This document shows positions 23,430 through 32,071 of a stretch of DNA of 64,000 nt, piece by piece. The notes below the pieces were generated by a model. That model was not told where the DNA came from. It saw nothing but the letters and a program-made list of their open reading frames with translations, and did no database searches. How positions within the stretch are numbered: position 1 is the first letter of the stretch; each line of letters begins with the position of its first letter. Made by a program: the position numbers and the translations under genes. Origin of the DNA: Parablautia intestinalis (GTDB lineage: Bacteria > Bacillota > Clostridia > Lachnospirales > Lachnospiraceae); contig RAYQ01000014.1 in NCBI GenBank assembly GCA_003612395.1, forward strand, positions 1-64,000, written 5' to 3'.

Positions 23430-25313
23430 TCATGTGCCATACTTAAGGCCCTTGGCCAGCTGGTCTGTTGTATCCTCTGCGGATTTTGTTGCCGCCTTTG
23501 ACATAGTTTCCGGATCGGTTCCGTTAAATGTGTTTTCAATCTTTACGTCCTGGCTGATGTTGTTAGTCCTGTTTCCGCTGCCGGCAGCATTAGCCACCGT
23601 AGTATTCTGTACAACAGTACTTTTAGCAGATAAATCATCCACGCCGCTTATAAAATCGCCTATATCCCCGAAAAAATCTTTGACTGCCTGAAGTTTCGCT
23701 TTGACCTTATCTACAAAATCAGTCACCTTTTTTATGCACGCGTCAATTTTTTCACCAAAAAACGCGTAAATTGCGTTCCAAATTCCGACAAAAAATGACT
23801 GGATCGCAAGTAAAATCCCCTCGAATATTTTTTGAATACCGGCCCAGGCTTCTTCCCAGTCTCCAGAAAAAACCCCTCGCAGGAACTTAATAATGCCTTG
23901 TAACACGAGAAGGAAACCCTTTATAATGCCGCCCAGCGCTGAAAAAATTGCAGAGAGTGCTTCTAAAATCTGGTCTCCCCATTTTTCCCAGAATTCCCGC
24001 AGTGCGCCGAATATTTCCACTGCCAGATTATAGAGAGCCCGAAAAATTTCCCCAAGGATCGTAAAGAGCTGGCGAAATCCGTTGGTAAGCTTTTCTTTAA
24101 TTTCGTCACCATTTTTTACCCAGAATTCTTTCAGTTTCTGGGCAATCTGTCCGCCTGCGTTCTGAAGGGCAAGCCATACCTGGAGCAGGAAACCTTTTAC
24201 CTTATTCCAGCCGACGATTATCCTGTCCCTTACCTCGTCTGCATCATAACCCATCTTTCCAAGGATCTCACCAACTACGCTGCCGTTTCCCTGCATAAAA
24301 TTGACAAAATCCTCTGCAACAAGAGCTATCGCTGTTATCACTGCTATAATGGCAAGGATTTTCAAATTCGCCACGTTCAGCAGGCTCGTAAAGGATCTCA
24401 TAAAATCCAGCACCTTTTTTCCATTAAAGGCAGCAAATGCAGCTACAGCCGCAATCGCTATAAAGCGGAAGACATTCTCAATACCCCCGAATTTATCTAC
24501 CACCTTTACCGACATGTCCCTCGCTTTGTTCAGCCCGTTCATGGCGATATTAAAAGCCCTGGTCATGTATTTGGCCAGCGTCTTTGTAAGCCCTATGCTT
24601 GCATTTATATCATCCAGCCAGTAGCCCCAGCGGTTCCGGATATTTAAAAGCGCATCCGATATGCTGTAATCCAGGCCCCCGAATTTTGCGTCTATTTCAT
24701 CCGCGTTTAAAATAAAAGCGTCTTTTAAGTCCGCAAGGCTGATCCTTCCGTCAGAGGCCATCTTCTCAAGCTGTTCTGTGGTGCTGCCAAGCTGCTTATT
24801 CAGATATTCCACGGCCTCCGGCGATCTTTCCATGAGCTGGTTAAGTGTTTCCGTATCGACTTTTCCCTTGGCAAAGGATTTGTTGACTGCCTCCATGAGG
24901 CCGGCGATTTCATCATTGCTTTTTCCCGCTGTTTTAAACAGTTTTGTAAGAGTATCATTAAAAGCAACTGCCTCATCCACGCTGCCAAACAGTTCCTTGT
25001 TTTCCTGCACCAGGGCGCCCACTACTTTAGCTGTATCTGCATATGACATTTTTGTGTCATTGGCAGATTTCATAATCTTTTCCTGTATTTCCTTCTGGTT
25101 TCCAAGGCCGGCCGTGGCGCTTTTTATCTGATCATTGATACCGTTAAATTCTTCTGCCAGCGTATTCATCTGTGCAAGGGAAAAACCAATGCCCAGAGCT
25201 CCCAGCGCCTTTGCGGCAAAGCTTTTTACCGAGTTGATCTTTTTTTCTACCTCGTTCAGGGAGGACTCATCGACTTTAAACCCCATGGCCACAAATAATT
25301 CCCGTACTGTCAA
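23430..25313 (-). CDS. Tape measure protein
   Basis: 627 residues, starting at TTG 25313 (AGAGG seven bases before; no ATG until residue 10). MTVRELFVAMGFKVDESSLN is the conserved start of Clostridia tape measures. Residues 1-250 are helical and Lys-rich; membrane-like segments (FRFIAIAAVAAFAAF, ILAIIAVITAIALVAE) lie around 285-340; amphipathic Phe/Trp-rich helices (GIQKIFEGILLAIQSFFVGI) follow. For a myovirus this length predicts a short tail. Confidence 0.85.
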   Translation of the reverse strand: MTVRELFVAMGFKVDESSLNEVEKKINSVKSFAAKALGALGIGFSLAQMNTLAEEFNGINDQIKSATAGLGNQKEIQEKIMKSANDTKMSYADTAKVVGALVQENKELFGSVDEAVAFNDTLTKLFKTAGKSNDEIAGLMEAVNKSFAKGKVDTETLNQLMERSPEAVEYLNKQLGSTTEQLEKMASDGRISLADLKDAFILNADEIDAKFGGLDYSISDALLNIRNRWGYWLDDINASIGLTKTLAKYMTRAFNIAMNGLNKARDMSVKVVDKFGGIENVFRFIAIAAVAAFAAFNGKKVLDFMRSFTSLLNVANLKILAIIAVITAIALVAEDFVNFMQGNGSVVGEILGKMGYDADEVRDRIIVGWNKVKGFLLQVWLALQNAGGQIAQKLKEFWVKNGDEIKEKLTNGFRQLFTILGEIFRALYNLAVEIFGALREFWEKWGDQILEALSAIFSALGGIIKGFLLVLQGIIKFLRGVFSGDWEEAWAGIQKIFEGILLAIQSFFVGIWNAIYAFFGEKIDACIKKVTDFVDKVKAKLQAVKDFFGDIGDFISGVDDLSAKSTVVQNTTVANAAGSGNRTNNISQDVKIENTFNGTDPETMSKAATKSAEDTTDQLAKGLKYGT

Positions 25314-25314
25314 T

Positions 25315-26009
25315 TTAATTCCTCTCTTCCATCATTTCTGCAGTTTTTGCCCTCTCAATGTCAAGGTCCATGCTGTACAACGCGTAAAGTTTCAGCGCCT
25401 CGTCCAGCGTATAGCAGCTCTTTAGTTCCTCCATGCTTGCAAGCCTGGCCTTAATTAGGATGTACATCCGCATTTCCAGCTCGCTGAAACGGCTTACATC
25501 AAGGGCGCCATACCGGGAAACGCCATCTTCTGGGCCATATCCGCTACTTTGCCAGATAGGTTCCCGAATTTCTCGAAAAAACCCGCATAATTCACCTTTA
25601 TCACGTGATATGCCAGGATAAACATATCCTGAGTATTCCCACAGAATATCTCATTGCTCAAATCCTCTGTAAGGAACTGTGGGTCCACCCCGGCTGCTGT
25701 CCTTACGCCGATATTCCCTGGGAGGAGAAGATCACGTAAGAGCTTTTCCACCTTATCCCCGGAAAGCGAAGAGAAAGCCCCTACGATATGCGGGGCTGCC
25801 TCTCCAATGTCCATATCCATCAAATGTTTTTCCCCGCCTGTCCCCACGACTGACGCCAACGACGCAAGCATTGGTGTCAGCAGGGCAGCGATTTCGCCGC
25901 TTATATTGGCCGATTTAAATGCTGGGAAGGGATAAATATAAAAAAGATTCCCTCCTACTGAGGCCTCTTTTGGTTCCATCATCTTTGAGATGTTCCTTGC
26001 CGTGTTCAC
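25315..26009 (-). CDS. Tail assembly chaperone, frameshift-extended (G-T) form
   Basis: After a -1 shift at TTTTTTC (25581-25575) the frame continues without a stop for 86 residues: REIREPIWQSSGYGPEDGVS ..., SRFSELEMRMYILIKARLAS, ending KTAEMMEERN just before the tape measure. Total about 231 residues. The extension has no start codon with a ribosome site at its head and fits the classic chaperone pair found before tape measures in long-tailed phages. Confidence 0.72.
25494..26009 (-). CDS. Tail assembly chaperone, short (G) form
   Basis: 171 residues from GTG 26009 (AGGAGG nine bases upstream). ARNISKMMEPKEASVGGNLF, then LLTPMLASLASVVGTGGEKH; mostly helical. Lies between tail tube and tape measure, the fixed place of tail chaperones. 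A slippery heptamer at codons 143-145 produces the longer form. Confidence 0.82.
   Translation of the reverse strand: MNTARNISKMMEPKEASVGGNLFYIYPFPAFKSANISGEIAALLTPMLASLASVVGTGGEKHLMDMDIGEAAPHIVGAFSSLSGDKVEKLLRDLLLPGNIGVRTAAGVDPQFLTEDLSNEIFCGNTQDMFILAYHVIKVNYAGFFEKFGNLSGKVADMAQKMAFPGMAPLM
25575..25581 (-). other. Programmed -1 frameshift site T TTT TTC
   Basis: Heptamer in the exact X XXY YYZ phase: 25580-25578 is codon 144 (TTT) and 25577-25575 codon 145 (TTC). The -1 frame is open from here to the TAA at 25317-25315. Confidence 0.72.
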
Positions 26010-26022
26010 TCTTATTCACCTC

Positions 26023-26442
26023 CTATTCAATCTGGAAATCGGCCTGTCCGGTTTCCAGCGTCCACTCTTTATTCTGTCCTTCTTTGCCTTTTGTATTGGT
26101 AGGAAGCTTTGTTACCCACGCATTTATGGCTGAAAACTTTTCTTTTCCCGTCAGGTCATTTATCAGGATAGGGAAACTGCCGTTCCCGTCCTTTTTATCC
26201 CTGTTGTATCTGTTCAGTAAATATTTATGCGTTGGGGACCCCATTTGGAGTGTCAGCTTCACACTAAACCGGGTGTTTGGATCAACTGAACGCACAGTCT
26301 CGCCGTCACACCCGGTCTTTGATGTTGTACCCTGGGAAATCTCTTCGATTGTAATAAAAGTATCCTCCGCATAGCCTGTTACCATATGGGTACCCAGCGC
26401 TGCTTTTACCATCGCAGGATTATATGTAAATAAACCGTCCAT
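26023..26442 (-). CDS. Tail tube protein (DUF3277-like)
   Basis: 139 residues. MDGLFTYNPAMVKAALGTHM, then FITIEEISQGTTSKTGCDGE and RFSVKLTLQMGSPTHKYLLN are the conserved tube-protein elements. Directly after the sheath gene, as in other myoviruses. Confidence 0.83.
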   Translation of the reverse strand: MDGLFTYNPAMVKAALGTHMVTGYAEDTFITIEEISQGTTSKTGCDGETVRSVDPNTRFSVKLTLQMGSPTHKYLLNRYNRDKKDGNGSFPILINDLTGKEKFSAINAWVTKLPTNTKGKEGQNKEWTLETGQADFQIE

Positions 26443-26460
26443 TGATTATCCATCCCTCCT

Positions 26461-27504
26461 TTAAAAAGTTAAATTCCCACGCAGCTCTGTCACATGGATT
26501 GCACCTGAGAGTCTCGCTGTAAAATGGCAGTCTGTCAGCACCCTCTTTGCCCTCTGTTCTCTGCCAAGGCTTGCCGATCTGGGGACCGTTACCGTATATC
26601 CGCGCACAGGCTCGTCATTCTCATTATATTCTGTTTCGGAAATTCCTCCGGTTTTCTGCCCCTCTGCAAGAACCGCCTCCATCTGGTTTTCAACCAGTAC
26701 AATCCCGGAATCTGTATACGGGATTTTAGGATTTTTAATAAAAAGCTCGTATATCTTTATCTGCATCCGGTTCTTTAGCCAGTCACGGAATCGTATTACG
26801 TCAATCCATTCCCCTCCTGTCATATATCCATTCCGGGTAATGTTCCTTCCTGCACAGGCCGCATAATAATTAAGCCCCTTTTCCTCCAGCTGGCGCATTT
26901 CACTGGTGGTTATTTCTGACGGATTCACACCTGACAGGGTTTTAAATGCCCATGTTTCACTTCCCGGGTCAAACGAAAATACTTTAGCCATCCATGCGAT
27001 ATGCACATACTTATTTTCAGAATAAATACCAAAAGACCTCATGTATTTTTTATCTGCAAGAGGATTTTCCTTATCCTGTACGGAAAATGCAAATATCTTT
27101 TCCGTACGTTCAATCAGTTCGGCAGTTTTCCTGTAATCTTCATCTTCTGCCCCTGCCAGCGCAAGGCCATACCACCCCGGCATATCGGCAGCTTTTTCTA
27201 CCGCTGCGGAAAATTCTTCTGTATCGCCGCTTTCCAGTACGCTGCGCGCTGCAACGTATACTACCTGCGGTTTGGGTTCCTGGCCGAAAGCCGCAAGTGC
27301 GGCCTGGTATACTTCCTCTTTATCTTCCCAGCCTGCATATATTATTTCCTTGATGGATGCATATTTATCTGTATCCTTAAAATTCTTCCCTTTTTTCAGC
27401 GGCGCATCCCCCACTATGAGAATTACGCCAAAACTGGCCCCGTCCTCAACAGGAGCTTCGATAGATATATTGCAGTTGACTATGTTATCTAATATTTCAC
27501 TCAT
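26461..27504 (-). CDS. Contractile tail sheath protein (DUF3383-like)
   Basis: 347 residues. FGVILIVGDAPLKKGKNFKD at the N-terminus and the C-terminal VTVPRSASLGREQRAKRVLT ... GAIHVTELRGNLTF match the DUF3383 sheath family. Short for a sheath, so few surface domains. This gene establishes the contractile tail. Confidence 0.85.
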   Translation of the reverse strand: MSEILDNIVNCNISIEAPVEDGASFGVILIVGDAPLKKGKNFKDTDKYASIKEIIYAGWEDKEEVYQAALAAFGQEPKPQVVYVAARSVLESGDTEEFSAAVEKAADMPGWYGLALAGAEDEDYRKTAELIERTEKIFAFSVQDKENPLADKKYMRSFGIYSENKYVHIAWMAKVFSFDPGSETWAFKTLSGVNPSEITTSEMRQLEEKGLNYYAACAGRNITRNGYMTGGEWIDVIRFRDWLKNRMQIKIYELFIKNPKIPYTDSGIVLVENQMEAVLAEGQKTGGISETEYNENDEPVRGYTVTVPRSASLGREQRAKRVLTDCHFTARLSGAIHVTELRGNLTF

Positions 27505-28057
27505 TCTTTCCCTCCATTTCTACATCTTCAAAATACCCGGTGTCGCCTTCTTCATAAGGCGTCCCTGCCTCCGGCGCATATACGCCTATGCTCCCTTCCT
27601 GATATTCCAGTGTGCAGCGGATTGACAGCTCCAGCATGGCACGGTTTTTATACCGTGTTGACTCAAGCGCCGTCAGATCCCGTATAGGGCCCATCTGACG
27701 AATACTGATGTTGGCCAGATACATTTTTTCCGCTCCCCGGTCAGACTGCACATATAAAAGCAGGGAGGTAAGATCTTCCTCCGCAGTATTCTCCATACCC
27801 CTGATTTCCCCGGCCGTTTTCGTAACCCCCGGCGTGTATCTGTTTATCTCCAAAATCTTTTCACACTCATAATAGGAATATATCTTCCCATCCTTTACTA
27901 TATTGACCGGATGTACGGGAAGGCCGGTATCTTTAAGCTTAAGCGTTGTCAGGGGCGGCGGAGGCTGTGTCTGATACTGCTCGGCCCAGATTACGCTGCC
28001 TTTCATACGCTCCTGCACCATTTTTTTCAGCCATTCTTTCAATTCTGAAAAAGTCAT
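27497..28057 (-). CDS. Neck/tail terminator protein (gp12-like)
   Basis: 186 residues, overlapping the sheath gene by 8 bases. MTFSELKEWLKKMVQERMKG, then VIWAEQYQTQPPPPLTTLKL is the pattern of phage neck terminators that cap the tube at the head side. Confidence 0.72.
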   Translation of the reverse strand: MTFSELKEWLKKMVQERMKGSVIWAEQYQTQPPPPLTTLKLKDTGLPVHPVNIVKDGKIYSYYECEKILEINRYTPGVTKTAGEIRGMENTAEEDLTSLLLYVQSDRGAEKMYLANISIRQMGPIRDLTALESTRYKNRAMLELSIRCTLEYQEGSIGVYAPEAGTPYEEGDTGYFEDVEMEGKNE

Positions 28058-28458
28058 TCCGTATCTTCACCGCCTCCCTCCCCCTTATCTTCCGGAAGTA
28101 ACTGTATTTCCCGAATCTCACTCACAGGAATAAGGCCGAATATTGCTTCTGTCTGCCCCACGGGGGTATTCCCCCATATATCAGCACCGGTGCATTCATA
28201 CCACTGGCCCCGGTATAATAAACGGTCTGCCAGGGTTCCTGCGGCATCATCCGCTGTCTTTATCTCCACTCTGCCGATTGCTCTTATGTTCTTAGCCCTC
28301 CGCATGCCTTCCGGAAGTGCCAGAACTTCTGTGGATGAAAGCGGATGGACATTCAGCATTACTGTCCGGTCGCTGTACTTAGCGCATGGGTAGCTTAATG
28401 TAAAATCCGTTTTTTCGAAAGACCGCAGCGTATACGGCTTCTTAAAAATATCAAGCAT
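28054..28458 (-). CDS. Head-tail connector component, family uncertain
   Basis: 134 residues from ATG 28458; the GTG four codons earlier overlaps its own ribosome site. LDIFKKPYTLRSFEKTDFTL, later LLYRGQWYECTGADIW. ATGA overlap with the terminator gene. Position between gp10-like and neck terminator suggests a joining protein. Confidence 0.65.
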   Translation of the reverse strand: MLDIFKKPYTLRSFEKTDFTLSYPCAKYSDRTVMLNVHPLSSTEVLALPEGMRRAKNIRAIGRVEIKTADDAAGTLADRLLYRGQWYECTGADIWGNTPVGQTEAIFGLIPVSEIREIQLLPEDKGEGGGEDTE

Positions 28459-28942
28459 CTTTATTCCCACTTCCTTTCTTTCGAATCAGGAAATTAACCG
28501 AATTCTTCATCTGTCCGGTATCTATCAGCGGTTTATCCGATCCCTTCCGCCTTATAGTTGAGCGTTTATTGGGGGCAAAACTTCCCTGTTCAATCTCTGT
28601 CTGCATCAAATCCTTCTGAAAAATACCTATCGTTTCCAGTATTTTCCTTGCCGTGCCGCCGCTTAAAAGCACTTCCTCCTGGGCTTTCAGTATGTGTTCT
28701 ATTTCCGCCTTATGCTTATCCACACTATCACGCATAAAGGGGCGGGACGGGATATGCTCCCCTCCATATTTGCCTTCCGTCCCCAGTTCGTTCCACATGG
28801 CAATGTCCGTAAGATCCGTTCCGTTGTCTTCGGATGCTTTCCCCCTTTGAAATCCAATAACCACTTCCAGCTCTGCCAGCTCCCGGAGCTCCTTCATAAG
28901 CCGCTCACCCTCAGGTGTCCACCTGTCTGTTACTTTGTCCAT
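28451..28942 (-). CDS. Tail completion / HK97 gp10-like protein
   Basis: 163 residues from ATG 28942 (AGAGGAT upstream; upstream in-frame codons lie in the previous gene). LAELEVVIGFQRGK, IAMWNELGTEG...IPSRPFMRDS and DTGQMKNSVNFLI are hallmark segments of this minor tail protein family. Confidence 0.78.
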   Translation of the reverse strand: MDKVTDRWTPEGERLMKELRELAELEVVIGFQRGKASEDNGTDLTDIAMWNELGTEGKYGGEHIPSRPFMRDSVDKHKAEIEHILKAQEEVLLSGGTARKILETIGIFQKDLMQTEIEQGSFAPNKRSTIRRKGSDKPLIDTGQMKNSVNFLIRKKGSGNKDA

Positions 28943-28946
28943 GGGA

Positions 28947-29378
28947 TCACATCCTCTGCATCCCAGAAATTGCGATTGGCAGGACGCAGCGCTTGCAGAT
29001 ATCAAGAAACTGCAGTCCGTAGGAGGTCAGGAGATACTCTGCGTCAGCGGAGGAAGATCCTCCGCTGGAACTGGTGGACGGATTGTTAAATGAAATGCTG
29101 GTGCTCCCCTCGCTAAAAGATGCTACATTCATGGTATCTTTTACGGATGTGGATATGGTGCTGTTTTCCTCCTCCTTTTTCACGGGCACATTCAGGGAAA
29201 GCTTATGTGCTGTCAGATAGGCAAGCGCCTGATGATAAAACTTCCCGTACACGCTTTCGCTGACATATGGTTCTGCCAGCTCCACCCATATCCTGAGTTC
29301 GTCTTCTCCTATCCCTTTATACTCCGGTGCCACAACTTCCAGGATGCCAATCACTTTCCGTATGGTATCAATCTTCAT
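28947..29378 (-). CDS. Head-tail connector, DUF4054-like
   Basis: 143 residues. APEYKGIGEDELRIWVELAE, then YGKFYHQALAYLTAHKL match DUF4054 connectors. A Ser-rich insertion (STSSSGGSSSADAEYLLTSY) precedes the C-terminal helix. Confidence 0.78.
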   Translation of the reverse strand: MKIDTIRKVIGILEVVAPEYKGIGEDELRIWVELAEPYVSESVYGKFYHQALAYLTAHKLSLNVPVKKEEENSTISTSVKDTMNVASFSEGSTSISFNNPSTSSSGGSSSADAEYLLTSYGLQFLDICKRCVLPIAISGMQRM

Positions 29379-29390
29379 AAGAGCTGCCTT

Positions 29391-29705
29391 CTAAGCTTTC
29401 TGTGCATCCTGGATCTTCTTTAATATGCCTGCTTCTGTTGTTGCATTGCCTATATCAATATTGTGTTCGGCGGCATAGGCAAGCAGTTCTTCTTTTGTCA
29501 TATCCTGCAAATCCTTTTCCTGGACTGTTCTGGTTTCTTCATTGGTTTTTACATCATCCTCCACTTTGGCCAGAGCCCCCTTTGTAATGTATTTCCTGAT
29601 TACAGGGTTATTTTCATAACCTTTCGGACATTCAGCCGTTTCCCCGGGCAGGAGGCTCAAGCCTGTCATCCCGACTATTTTGTTAGAATTATTTTTTATT
29701 TTCAT
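29391..29705 (-). CDS. Small head protein with HeH/LEM-like C-terminus
   Basis: 104 residues. N-terminal beta part (IVGMTGLSLLPGETAECPKG, VIRKYITKGALAKV) is common in minor head proteins. Residues about 68-102 (MTKEELLAYAAEHNIDIGNA) form an HeH/Rho-N-like helical fold. Confidence 0.68.
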   Translation of the reverse strand: MKIKNNSNKIVGMTGLSLLPGETAECPKGYENNPVIRKYITKGALAKVEDDVKTNEETRTVQEKDLQDMTKEELLAYAAEHNIDIGNATTEAGILKKIQDAQKA

Positions 29706-29724
29706 AAGACATATCCTCCATATT

Positions 29725-29760
29725 TTAAAAAAAGCCCTCCGGATATCCGTAAGGGCTTTA
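29725..29760 (-). terminator. Terminator after the major capsid gene
   Basis: AAAGCCCT (29731-29738) pairs with AGGGCTTT (29752-29759); on the minus strand a run of seven T follows. It would reduce transcription from capsid into connector and tail genes. Confidence 0.82.
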
Positions 29761-29773
29761 TATAAATGAGTTT

Positions 29774-30802
29774 CTAAATTCCTTCTACAATAAGAGCTGA
29801 CAGCGGATAATAAATAACCATTCCGGCTACCCTTTCCTCACAGGGGATTACAATTTCCAGCCCATTTTCCTGCAGCGTATGCTGTAAAAACGGCATGGGG
29901 ATTTCCAGGGTCATTTTCTTTTCGCTGTTTGTATAAAGCAGCCCCACGTTGCTCCCGGTGGGGTTCATGTCCGTGGAATCCGCCTGCAGCTCATTAGCCT
30001 CCCTTATTTCTTTCAGGTACGGGGCATTGTCCATCAGGAATTTAAGGATTGTGGTATCCGTGTCGGGTATCCTCCTGGTTGCCAGATCAATATAGACATG
30101 GGCCGGCAGCACAAGGGTGTCCGGCTTTTCCACATTTTTGGTAATCTGGGAAACATACTTCTGCATGTTGTTGAGATCCTCCAAAATCTGGTCGGCATTC
30201 TTGTAGCAGAATTCTGTCTTTTCCTCTCCGTCTACCATAACCGTGGAAAGCACAAACTTAGGGATGTCATTTTCTTCTGACAGGATGCCGATAAGGTTGT
30301 TTTCCTTGCTTCCCATCCATGCAAGCTTATTTATCAGGTAATCTGCCGCATATCTGGCCGACTCGCCCTTGCGCACATCCAGGGACTTGCCTGTCATTTT
30401 GGATGCCCGCAGTTCCTGCACGGAGTATCCGTAACTGTCACCGATTGATTTCACATAGCCGGTAACGGGTTTCCCTTTTACATCTGCCCTGGGAAGATCA
30501 GTCGCATAATTATTGATAATGGTGGCAAGGCCTGTACGGTCATAGCTGTAGTATGTAAACGACTCGGCCCCTTCCGGAACTTCATTGGAAACCGGGAACA
30601 GGCTGAGCGCCGTCATTTCCGGATGTACGATGTCATAGGTCTGTGCTTTCACATAATCAAGTTCACGCGCGAAGAAAACACTTGCTGATTCCGTCCCGAT
30701 ACCGTCATTTCTCCAATTTCTCTTCAGGGTGCTGCATATGGTCCCGTTACGGAGAGCCGCTTCGTCAGCTCTGTCATAGCTTAAATGCCTGTTTCTGTTC
30801 AT
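29774..30802 (-). CDS. Major capsid protein (DUF2184-like)
   Basis: 342 residues. FARELDYVKAQTYDIVHPEM, DRTGLATIINNYATDLPRAD and the C-terminal MTLEIPMPFLQHTLQENGLE are conserved in DUF2184 capsid proteins. Flanked by the cement protein gene and a terminator, as expected for the most highly expressed head gene. Confidence 0.86.
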   Translation of the reverse strand: MNRNRHLSYDRADEAALRNGTICSTLKRNWRNDGIGTESASVFFARELDYVKAQTYDIVHPEMTALSLFPVSNEVPEGAESFTYYSYDRTGLATIINNYATDLPRADVKGKPVTGYVKSIGDSYGYSVQELRASKMTGKSLDVRKGESARYAADYLINKLAWMGSKENNLIGILSEENDIPKFVLSTVMVDGEEKTEFCYKNADQILEDLNNMQKYVSQITKNVEKPDTLVLPAHVYIDLATRRIPDTDTTILKFLMDNAPYLKEIREANELQADSTDMNPTGSNVGLLYTNSEKKMTLEIPMPFLQHTLQENGLEIVIPCEERVAGMVIYYPLSALIVEGI

Positions 30803-30817
30803 AAGTCATTTCCTCCT

Positions 30818-31288
30818 TTAATTAATGCGAATGGGGGCAATGCCGCCATCTTTTTCCAAAATAAATTTAGCCGAGAGAAGTACCTTTTCTGACTGGTCTT
30901 CTTCTGTGGTAAAGCGTCCTGCCTCATCACCGCTTACAATCAGATAAACAGGCTTGTCGTAGGCTGGCACTGCATTTTTCCCGACAACAGCCCAGATTTT
31001 TCCCGTGCGCAGCACGCCCATGCTCTCCCCTTTCACAGGTACGGCGTTCCCCTGCATATCCTGCTGGGTGGTAAAACCGTTCTGCGTCACGCCTTCAAAA
31101 TCCGCTGCTTTGCTGTCAGCGGCAGGAAGTTTGATATCACTTCCCGGCGTGGCGCCTTTTACTACGCCGTAGCCAAAGGGGATGCCGCCCGGTGTGATAA
31201 ATGTGTTGTTTTCGTAGTAAGTAATGTCATAAAGGCCGCCTGCAATGCCTTTGGATATGCCATAATTATAAGTTGTCTGTACTCCCAT
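30818..31288 (-). CDS. Structural cement / head decoration protein
   Basis: 156 residues. TTYNYGISKGIAGGLYDITY, then KLPAADSKAADFEGVTQNGF match the gp24/DUF2190-like cement family that binds the outside of the capsid. Directly upstream of the capsid gene. Confidence 0.8.
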   Translation of the reverse strand: MGVQTTYNYGISKGIAGGLYDITYYENNTFITPGGIPFGYGVVKGATPGSDIKLPAADSKAADFEGVTQNGFTTQQDMQGNAVPVKGESMGVLRTGKIWAVVGKNAVPAYDKPVYLIVSGDEAGRFTTEEDQSEKVLLSAKFILEKDGGIAPIRIN

Positions 31289-32071
31289 TTATTTTTTTCC
31301 TCCCATCCTCGAAATCATTTTTTCCCTTGCAGATGCTGCGGAATTGGTATCCGCCGCATCCGTATTCAGTTCTTTTCCGGTACCGGACATCATGCTCCGC
31401 CTCTGGTCATCCGTTTTCTTTCTTCCGGCAATCCCCTGTTTTGCAATGTCATACGCTGCTCTGATGTAGGCATCTGACTTGCCGTCCAGATTGAGCTTCG
31501 GGCTGAGTTTCTTGATTACCCTTTTGCGGGCCGAGGTAAGATCAAGGTTCTCAATGCCGTCCAGGCTGAGCTTATCCGCAGTCCGGCATACATCCATGTA
31601 ATCCCTTAAGCGCTTTTTGACAATCTTATCAATGGAATCCGCATTCAGGGCTTTTCCTCTCTCATCATCCTGATTAAGATCCTCCCCGTCAGCATTATCT
31701 TCCGCTTCTCCTTCATCTAGGTTTTCTTCAGGATCTCCTTCGTCAGCATTAATATCACTCTCTCCGTCTGCTGCCGCAATGTCATTGGCTGCCTGAAGCT
31801 CATCAATTACTTTAAGCAGGGCTTCGATATCGCTTTCCTGCTCTGCAATCACTTCCTCTGCATCCAGCTGCTCTGTTCCGGAATCCCTGCGGTCTTTCCT
31901 CTCCTTTACCTGGCTTATTACTTCGTCCGCATCCAGCTTCACCTCTTCTTCCTCATCTTCATTCCCTGTACCCTGCTGCGCTCTGAAAAGGGCAATTGCT
32001 TGGGCAAGCTCCTCCGGCGTAAGGTCGCCATCATACCTGCTGTTTTTTCCTTTTGCTTTTACTTTTGCCAT
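31289..32071 (-). CDS. Nested scaffold protein from an internal start
   Basis: ATG 32071 lies in frame inside the protease gene and has a perfect AAGGAGG seven bases upstream, much better than chance. The 260-residue product starts MAKVKAKGKNSRYDGDL and is very acidic and helical (repeats of Asp/Glu near 80-150), ending in basic KKLSPKLNLDGKSD, the usual scaffold layout. Mirrors lambda Nu3 nested in C. Confidence 0.7.
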   Translation of the reverse strand: MAKVKAKGKNSRYDGDLTPEELAQAIALFRAQQGTGNEDEEEEVKLDADEVISQVKERKDRRDSGTEQLDAEEVIAEQESDIEALLKVIDELQAANDIAAADGESDINADEGDPEENLDEGEAEDNADGEDLNQDDERGKALNADSIDKIVKKRLRDYMDVCRTADKLSLDGIENLDLTSARKRVIKKLSPKLNLDGKSDAYIRAAYDIAKQGIAGRKKTDDQRRSMMSGTGKELNTDAADTNSAASAREKMISRMGGKK

